Part shown: one piece after another, positions 39,733-49,400 of the stretch | How the letters are laid out: every line of letters begins with the position of its first letter | Position numbering within the stretch: position 1 is the stretch's first letter | Source of the DNA: Panonychus citri | Taxonomy: Eukaryota > Arthropoda > Arachnida > Trombidiformes > Tetranychidae | DNA: 64,000 nucleotides | Direction of reading: 5' to 3' | Assembly: GCF_014898815.1 (NCBI RefSeq) | Contig: NW_026515518.1 | Location: 186,001 to 250,000, forward strand | The notes under the pieces: generated by a model | Seen by the model: only the letters and a program-made list of their open reading frames with translations | What the model was told of the DNA's origin: nothing | The model's database searches: none | Made by a program: the position numbers and the translations under genes

Positions 39733-40258
39733 TCAACTTTTCGAATCTATAAATATAAATTATTAATGGAATTTCAATTAAACTTGTCAAACACATGATT
39801 CAATAAGAACCAGTTTTATCTGATTTATGTGATTAAATTCAAATGATTGCGCTTTTATCTAAATTTGTATCATATTATAACAACAATGTTAATAAAGTGA
39901 AATTTTTCTCGATAATTGAAAATTAACCTAATAAACTTTTCAACTTGACAAGTATTTGTACATTATTTGTCGGTGGTCATTGCCTCTTCCCGTCATTTTG
40001 ACCTGACAAATTGACGTATCCTGTTGTCGCGCAAATCTCGTTAACGAAACGAGATGAGAGTTGAGTGTGTCAAACAATAAACAATTTAATTTAATTAGAC
40101 AACTTTGGCAGTTTGAATGATCGTCTATTCAATTCACATCTCTATCAATAGGGAATTGATAAAAAATTGTTCTAAATTCTTAGCGAAAATATTGAACTTA
40201 AAGAACATTGAATTTTAATCAAACTCGTTCGATCTTTTTACTTATTGGCTTGTTATCT
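39733..40258. other. 3' flank of the alpha-2-like collagen gene
   Basis: AATAAA at 39891-39896 is the likely polyadenylation signal, about 160 bp after the stop. The remaining bases up to duplicated block I show no feature. Confidence 0.6.
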
Positions 40259-41095
40259 TTATATGTGATAATTAATGATTAATCTGATTGATCTAAATTG
40301 AAGATGGAAAATGATTAAGATGTGGTTGTCTATTAGTAGATATAAGTATTAATATTAATAGATAAATAAAGGAAAAGAGTTGAGGATGAAATTAATGAAG
40401 CTTCTAACTAATTACCATTAGAATAACAATTTAAATAGGTGAAAGTTTGTTAATGTTAAGACTCAATTTATAGTTTGTTTAGATTCACAATTCAACCAAA
40501 TTAAAACTCAACTTGTTTCCCTTTTCCTGGTCTATGCCAACATGGAGATGATGAAACGATGGTTCAGCAAACCACCGAATATACAGAACATGGTGAGGAT
40601 AAGGATGAGGATGAGGATGGAGAGATGAAGATGAAGATGAAGATGCGGATGGGGATGGGGATGGGGATGAGAAAGATAATGATGATGATGATAATGCTGA
40701 TGATGCTTGAGAAGAAAAAGAAAGCAACACTTTTAAGCTAAAAATATCAACCATTTATATTTATGTTTACGTTTTAAGCCAAATTGATTTTCTCTAATTT
40801 TCTTTGATTCTGTTTCTCGGAATTCAAATTATTGGCCTTGTTTTCAAGGACCGTGTCTGGTGGTTGGTTAAACAATTTACGTTCTCGATTTATTAGTTAA
40901 TTTGGTTCCTAGTTAATCAATTCCAGTAATTAAGCTTCACAAATATTACACATCAACTTTTGCTTCCTGATTCCAATCATCATCATCATTTTCATCTTCT
41001 TCATCTTCATCAGCATGATAATCATCACAATTCTTAGTTCTATAATAATATTACAGTATAATAATTATCAATTCTCAAACAATAAAATTAACTCA
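40259..41095 (+). repeat. Duplicated collagen upstream block I, copy 2
   Basis: Second copy of 27786-28640, about 1.3 kb upstream of the alpha-1-like signal-peptide exon. In the purine tract one G-A-G has become G-A-A. That change is silent in the 89-codon minus-strand frame (40485-40754) and a Lys/Arg swap in the + strand frame. Beyond 41095 similarity continues only weakly towards the signal-peptide exon. Confidence 0.85.
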
Positions 41096-41473
41096 CACGA
41101 ATCCACTGAAATTAAAATTCAACTTGCTCATCAATATCATTGTCAAAAAGTTTCTTTAATAGTTAACAATTTTATTGATAAAATCTCATTATATTTTCGA
41201 TACAAATTGATTTGCATCTCAATTGTTTTTTCTGAAAAGAAATGATAATCAAGATAGTTATGAGAATTGGATTAAATCCAATTGTAATAGTTATCATCTT
41301 GTAATATCATATTCATATCATTGAGTAAATTAATCCTTTGATTTCGATAAGCAATCAAATGTATCAAATTTTCATTCAATTAACGCTGATTAAAATCTAG
41401 GGAGTTAATTTTTAACCATAAAATTGTATAGATGTTGGTGTTTAGGTGTAATGATAATAAAAGAAAGAGTATT

Positions 41474-41477
<4 letters not shown>

Positions 41478-41527
<50 letters not shown>
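41478..41527. repeat. (CT)n microsatellite upstream of the alpha-1-like collagen gene
   Basis: About 50 bp of perfect CT dinucleotides, followed by a further pyrimidine-rich 200 bp ending in T-C-A-T-C-C repeats near 41735. The pyrimidine-rich stretch has a weaker counterpart at 28960-29100 upstream of the first gene. Confidence 0.9.
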
Positions 41528-41531
<4 letters not shown>

Positions 41532-42419
41532 TTATCTTCATCTTTCTTCACAAAGATTTCTCTTTCTTTTTTATCCTCCTCCCTTTCAAACCAAAGTAAG
41601 ACTAGCATGTCAAACCCATTGAATATTTCTCATCCTCTGTCATTTTTTTCTCTTTCTTTTCCTCTGTCTATCTATCTCTTTCTCTTTCTCACTCTCCATC
41701 TGCATCTTCATCTTCATCCTCATCCTCATCATTTTAGTTAACTTAATTTTCTGTATCCAGAGATTTGATAGTTTTGGTGAGAGTACAACAATTAACTTAT
41801 TTACACTTCATCATACATACACCTATTCATTTTTTTACTCATGTCTCATCTCATTAGAATCAGAATCAAATCAAGTTAATCATTAAATTGTGATCGGAAA
41901 TGTTGATTACTTGATAGTTATCATGATTAACCATTGGGCATAATGACAATAGTTAATTGTAACTTTTAATTATATAATTTCATCTTAAATTGGATAATTA
42001 AGCATTGAAATTGTTTTAATTTCTTTCTGACCATTTTACTTTAATTGTCCGAGTTCATTAATTTTTACTTTGTTATAATTAATTAATTAGTATAATTTAT
42101 TATTACTATTATTTACTTTTGTGTTTAAATCAACTTGTTTTTCATTTGTTAATTATTATTTTTTTGCTTCAATTTGAATTGTCAACCTAATCAACTTTGT
42201 GTTTTGTATTGTGATTGTTTTTTTAATTACAATTATTATTATTGTTTTTTTTTGTTTCATCACTTCAATGACATTGAAACTTTAAAATTATCCAACTAAA
42301 TCGGTCTATGATCAGCTGATTAACTTTTGTAATCAAATTATAATTGTTTATATTATTAATTGTTAATTGTGGTGTTACCATAACTGGAACCAGTTAACAC
42401 CCAATTAAAATCATTGCAA

Positions 42420-43442
42420 ATGCTTCAATTTAAATTGTTTATATTAACATGTGTAATAACTGTTGTCTACTCGGTAAGTTAATCAGTTAATCAGTTAATT
42501 GTTAACAATTAATAAAACTGAGCGACCAATCTATTTTTTACTTATCAAACTAATTAACAATATTTAGAAATTAAGATAAAAGATAAACAATTAGATTATC
42601 AGATTGATTATGTTTGTTTACATCAACAAGGAATGTTAATTATTAGGAGATGTTGGTGATTTGTAAGAAAAGGAAGAGGAAGAGGAAAAGATGAGGATGG
42701 AGATAAAGATAGAGATGATGATGAGGATAGTATTTAGAATAGTTTGTCATTGAGATCTTCCAGCTATCTTCATCTTGTGTTACCATAACAACCATTTTTA
42801 AAATTCGCCGACATTTAAGTTCACTTAATTTCATCTTTTAAATTGTTTGATCACGAGTTCTATGTTTACATAAAAACTATTCGTTTAGAATAGACAATAT
42901 TTATCTCGATATCATTTCATCGATGGATAATCTTTTTCTCTTTGGATTAACACCAAACACAATTATTAATACTTCCTAATATTCACAGTTTTTTCAAACA
43001 ACTTGTTTGTACATCATTGTATTAATAAGACAATCAATAAGTTGATGTTGTCAGAAAAGAAATGTTGTTGAAGTCATTTGGATTGTAAATAGAAGTGATT
43101 TTTCATATTTTGGTCAATTAAAAGTTTTCTTGTGACCTGAGGTCACTCTAATGGACGTTTATAATATCAGTAAATTAGTTCAATATTATCATTGATTTAC
43201 TGAAAAAAAGATAGCCAATATTCGTTTTTCTTCATCATCGTTTTCTTCCTTCTTCGTGTTCTCTTCAAATATGAATGTTTATTTTGATTTTGTTCCAAGA
43301 AACTTTGAGTGTATATGTTTTTAGATGAAGATGGAAAAGCGACTTGAGCTCATTGATGATAATTCGCCATCTTCCTTGTTTCTCTTTCTCTCTTTTATTC
43401 TCATCTTTATCCTTCTCCCTTCATCTTCTCCACTTCTTCCCT

Positions 43443-43486
<44 letters not shown>

Positions 43487-46400
43487 TTCTCTCTCTCTCT
43501 AAATTTTGATCATTTACCGAAACCATTACGATCTGACGATGGACTATATTTAGACCCAAACTTCATTTTCCTTTTTTCGTCTTCCTCTCAAATAGAAGCC
43601 TAATTAACATTGTAAATGCTATTTTACAGTTGATCTGTTTTCCTTTGATCATTTCTGGAATAATTAAAAGTCATTTACAATCAACAATAAACACAAATCA
43701 TGTTAATCTAAAAAGAGAAAAAAGAAAGTAAAGAAGAAGGGGTTTCAATACAACCGAATTAATAATCCAGGAAGAAGATTAAGATAATCCATAAATACTA
43801 AATTTGAATATTAAAAACGTAATCAATATTAATTTACTAATACGTAATTGTTTGCAATTTTTTCTCTCAATCAATTTATATAAACATTGGATTTTGTTTA
43901 TAAACTATTTTTTGTTTGCTTTATTGTTTTGGTGCATTTGATTTACTTTGCTGCCCCTTAACAATTAACCAGGTTAATCTGTTTCAACAGTTAGGAAATT
44001 TTTCGTACGAGCAAACAAAATGGATTCTGGTTAGTATCATAATGAGAGTTTCACAGTTTTTATTAATTGTTTCCAAGCTTATGTTTTGATTTGACAATCA
44101 ATTAATCATCAATGATTAACCTTCGTCGTAAGACAAAATTGAGTCTACAGTTAATTGTCAAGGCTACGATTAGTTAACTTAGTCTAATAGTTTAGTGTAG
44201 GTCGAGAACGAGGTCTTAATTGTTGATCCATCTCAACAATCAACTGTGAGTATCAGTTGACACTAACTATATGATAAGAAGATTAACCAGATAACTATCA
44301 ACAGTTAACAATTAACAATTTAATCTGATCAAAAGATTAAAATCAATTGTCAATTAACCTTTACCTTGATGGTTTCAGATCTTACGCTTTAATTATTCAC
44401 AATTTATCTCGCAAGATTTGCTGGTTAATAAACTTGACACAAGCGAATTAAATTGAGATTCATTAATCACAATTAATTTAGAATTTGTAGATTAAGATAA
44501 TGACGAAAATGACAATTAGGATGATAGCCAAGTCAACAACTAATACGAAATTAGAGTAAATTTTTAATCATTTATGTTCGTTTCCATTTTTTTGGTTTTT
44601 TTCAACAACTAATCATTTTAATCATAAAACAAGTAAATTAGTAAACAATTATGAGAAATATAATAATCATAATTGTTAATTATTTAAACTACTAATTCAT
44701 TGGAAAACTTTTGATCTAATTTTACCGTTAATTTAAATTTAGACAGACAAAACAGCCTAAACAATTTTATTTATGTTCAAACTTAACTAATTAGCTGTTT
44801 TTTAGTTTACATTATAATCAATCATTAAATTAATCTAAATGAACTTAATCAATTCAACATAATCCTAAACAAATTGTTAGTCTAATTCTACTCACAAAGG
44901 TGACGCTACAATTTTAATTTAATTGTGATTTTGATCGTTGATTGTTACAGTTAATTAGAATATCTTTTTGCTTAATTACAGCAATTAAACCCTCCTTTTA
45001 GCGATACTAGAAATGGCTCACAAGGAAGGTGCGCTGAGTGTGTGGCAGGTGGGGACAAATGCCGATGTGTGGGAGCAAAAGGAAGTCGGGTATGTTTTTG
45101 TCCCTCGAATTTTCCATTTTAAAGTAAAGTTTTGTTCTGATTGAACTTTTTCGTGTTTTATTCCGATACTCAGGGTTTACCGGGAAATCAGGGAGACAAA
45201 GGATCTATAGGTGAACGCGGCTATCCAGGAAATTCTGGACCTCAAGGTGATAAAGGAGAAAAGGGTGACCTTGGACCCGCTGGGACCAGAGGTAAGTTGA
45301 TCAGTTGATTTTCGCAATTAACAGGTGGCTAATTAAATCACTTTTTTCATTTTCTAACAACAAATAGGTATTAAAGGTGAACCGGTAAGAATTTGATTTC
45401 CGTCTGATTTTTAATCAATTTTAAGCCTTAATTTTAAATTGTATTTTTATTATAGGGTTTAACCGGAATGCCTGGATTTCCTGGTCGCGATGGAGAAAAT
45501 GTTAGTTAATTATTTGATTTAGTCAAATAAAATCAAATGATTATCAATTAATCAATAACAATAATCAATGAATTGTATTTGAATTGAATAGGGACCACCA
45601 GGATTTCCAGGACCAAAAGGATTACAAGGACCAAATGGATGTAACGGGACCGATGTAAGAATCGCAATATTTTCTGTGAGGTCATTTTATGCTGATCTGA
45701 TGTTTCATTTATTTAGGGTGTACCTGGACCACCTGGAGAAATGGGAACTCCCGGACCGAGAGGAATTCCTGGTCCAACAGGTGATCCTGGTCCAAAGGGA
45801 GATCCAGCTTATGGCTTACCTGGGACGAAAGGTATAAAGGTGAGTATTAAAATTTAGTTTCCCTTTCACATGGACGATTGAACTTTTATTGACGATTTAA
45901 TTACGCAGGGTGAACCTGGACGTGACGGTCGTCAAGGTGATAAAGGAAGGGAAGGACCGGAAGGAAGACCAGGGCCTAAAGGTGAACTTGGACTTTTTGG
46001 ACCACCAGGTCCAAAGGGAGATCGAGGTTTACCTGGACCACAAGGTGAACGGGGTATTTCAATAATTGGATCAATGGGACCACCGGTAAATTAGAATAAT
46101 TAAAATTAAGGTTCGATCTGATGATTCAATCTTATTTCTAAAATGCTAAAGGGTGAAAAAGGAGAAAAAGGTTTACCTGGACCGGCCTGTGGTCGAGTTG
46201 AGGGTTTAATCGGTGCACCAGAAGCTTATGCTGGACCAAAAGGAGAAAAAGGGGATAAAGGTCAAAAGGTAAGTTGAGGATTAGTAAATTTTTAGGCTTA
46301 ATGAATTTACTTATGTTATCTGTTAAATTTTAGGGAACTCCTGGTGAAAAAGGAGATATCGGTCCTGAAGGACGACCGGGTTTCCCTGGTGCTGCTGGAG

Positions 46401-49400
46401 TGACCGGAAGTAAGGGAGACAAAGGATCAATGGGTCTTCAAGGTCCACCGGTATGTTGATTATTGTTGATTTCATAATCAACGGGGAATGATAATTTCTA
46501 AGACAGTCTTGTCAAGTTATAATTTTCATTGAATATTTTTATTGAATTATTTCAGGGCAAAGTTGGTTATCCAGGTCCGATTGGTGTTCCTGGACACAAA
46601 GTAAGTTGATTGGTTAGCTTCTTTGAGTCAAAACTAAGCTAACTATTTATTAATTATTAATTGTTTATTGTTAAAGGGTGACATGGGTATTCCTGGCTTA
46701 CATGGATTAGAGGGATTGATTGGAGATAGAGGTCCGAAGGGAGACCGAGGATTAACTGGACCGCCAGGTAGTATCGGAGCTCCTGGTGCTCCTGGTGGTA
46801 TTGAAGGAAGGGCTGGACCAGTGGGTGACCCTGGACCACAAGGTCCTCCCGGTCCTCCTGGATCGCCTGGTATGGATGGGTTAAGAGGATCTTTAGGTCT
46901 TAAAGGGTTACCCGGGCCTCAAGGAGGACCAGGATTACCAGGACCTGCGGGTAGCCCAGGAACTCCCGGCCAAAAAGGTCAAAAAGGTACTCAAGGAGTT
47001 GATGGGCAAGCTGGAAGAAAGGGAGAAAGGGGAGTTGAAGGTCCTCCAGGGCAGAAGGGAGAACTTGGACCGAAAGGTGATGCTGGAAGATCGATCATGG
47101 GCCCACCAGGTAAGGATGGAACTGATGGAGTCCCAGGACTACCTGGTAGTAGAGGAGATAAAGGATCGAAGGTAATGGTAGTCGAATTTGATTATTGTTA
47201 CTATTTGTTAATATCTAATTGCTATTCACTATAACAGGGAGAAAGAGGTACCCCAGGAGACGCACTTGAAGGCACTCCAGGCCCACCAGGTCCAGTCGGC
47301 CCAAAAGGTAAGTTTGTTTGCGTATAAAAAGAGTCCAGACCAATAACTAGGGTTTTTGGAAAATTACAAGAGCGAATTTAGGCTAAACATAATGAAAATT
47401 TGATATTTTGGTAAAAGGTGATAAAGGATTCGCAGGAACACCCGGTAAACCCGGAAGAGATGGCGAAAGAGGAGACAAGGGAGATTCTGGAAACTTGTGT
47501 CCAACCTGTTATCCAGGTAATTTCAAATTAGTTTCAATTGGCTATATTCGATAGTTAAAAATATTTTTTGTCTTTTAATTTTCACTCAATCCAGGCTCGA
47601 AAGGGGAAAAGGGAGAGATAGGGCCAGCAGGTGACCCCGGAATTCCAGGTCGAGATGGAATCGAAGGTGAGTTTATTTAAGTATAATTCATATACATTTT
47701 ATTTATTTTTCTATTCAACAAAAAAAAACGAAAATAAAGGCAAAACTGGAGAGGCTGGACTACCTGGCGAACCAGGTCCGATAGGCATTCCAGGCTCTCC
47801 TGGATTAGAAGTAAGTCTATTGTTAATTTAATTGAATTCAGCATTGATATACTAGAATATTAATCTTGATTTATTAAAAGGGAGACGCTGGTATACCCGG
47901 TAGAGACGGCGAAAAGGGAGATAAAGGTGAGCCACTTAAGATAGAAGCCGCTGACATCCCGATTGGGCCTAAAGGAGAGATCGGTCCACGCGGATTGCCA
48001 GGAAGAGATGGTAGAGATGGTGAACCTGGTAAAGATGGAACTCCAGGATCAATAGGTAATTCATATTGCGGACTAATTGATGCGAACTAGTTGGAATGTA
48101 AATCTTAATCTAATTCTGTTTAATAAACTTTAGGAAGCCAGGGATTCAAAGGTGATAAAGTAAGTAAAATTTGGACTTGAACACGAACTTTGAGTTTAGT
48201 AAAATTTTGACCTTGAAAGTTTAACAAAATGATTTAAATTAAAATTTTAGGGTCTACCTGGCTTTCCAGGTTTCCAGGGTCCTCAAGGTTTTCCAGGTAC
48301 AATGGGTGAAAAAGGTGATCGAGGAGAAAGAGGAGTTCCCGGTGAAAAAGGTGACAAAGGTAATCGAGGACCCGAAGGCCAAAAGGGTGGAACTGGACTC
48401 AAAGGTGAACCTGGTAAATATCCCACTGCTGAAGATCTGAAGCAAATGCCTCCTGGCCCACCAGGTGAAAAGGGCAACAAAGGAGATAAAGGAGATGATG
48501 GTTTGCCCGGAAGAGCCGGAAGAGAAGGAATCAAGGGAGATGTCGGACTTCAAGGATTAACTGGGTCGCCCGGCCTTGATGGAGTTCCAGGCGACGTTGG
48601 TGGACAAGGTACGTCCATTTCAATTACTCATTAACTCTTTCCGATCTCTAATAAATTTTCTTGTAATTTTTTATTTTAATTTAATAGGACCACCGGGTGC
48701 TAGAGGTTCGTAACGAAACTAACATTTTTTTATTACTTTTTGATAACGAGGATTTTTAATCTGAAAGGTGACAAAGGAGAGCCAGGTCTACAAGGATTGC
48801 AGGGAGTACCTGGTTACAAAGGTGATAGAGGAATCCCTGGTGAAAATGGACCGATTGGACCTAAAGGTGAACCCGGAGAACCAGGATACGGAATTCCTGG
48901 TGCACAAGGATTTATTGGTTTGCAAGGGGTAAAAGGAGATAAAGGTTTTCCTGGATTACCAGGAATTGATGGACCTCCTGGACCGATGGGTTATCCTGGT
49001 GAAAAGGGCGATTTCGGCAACCCTGGACCTATGGGCCCTCCAGGATTTACTGGAGATAAAGGAGAATTCGGACTATCAGGAATTCCAGGAGAAAACGGAA
49101 GACCTGGTACACCTGGAGACAAGGGCGATCGAGGACCAAAAGGAGACCTCGGTCCACCAGGTTCGATGGGCTATGCTGGTATAAAAGGATCAAAGGGTGA
49201 TAAAGGTTTTCCTGGAATAGACGGAAAAGATGGACCACCAGGTTTCCCAGGAGCTGATGGTATCAATGGAAATAATGGAACTGATGGCCAGCCTGGAGAA
49301 AAAGGAGAAAAAGGTGCTTACGGTTATTCTGGACTCCCAGGACTTCCAGGTCCGGGTGGTTTACCTGGTCCTCCCGGAATGAAAGGGATTCAAGGTTCAC

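Noticed and set aside
43993..44031. Possible small exon between the signal-peptide and 7S exons of the alpha-1-like collagen gene
   Set aside because: It has an acceptor-like A-C-A-G and donor-like G-T-T-A-G and is in phase, but it is not needed for the frame and has no counterpart in the other chain.
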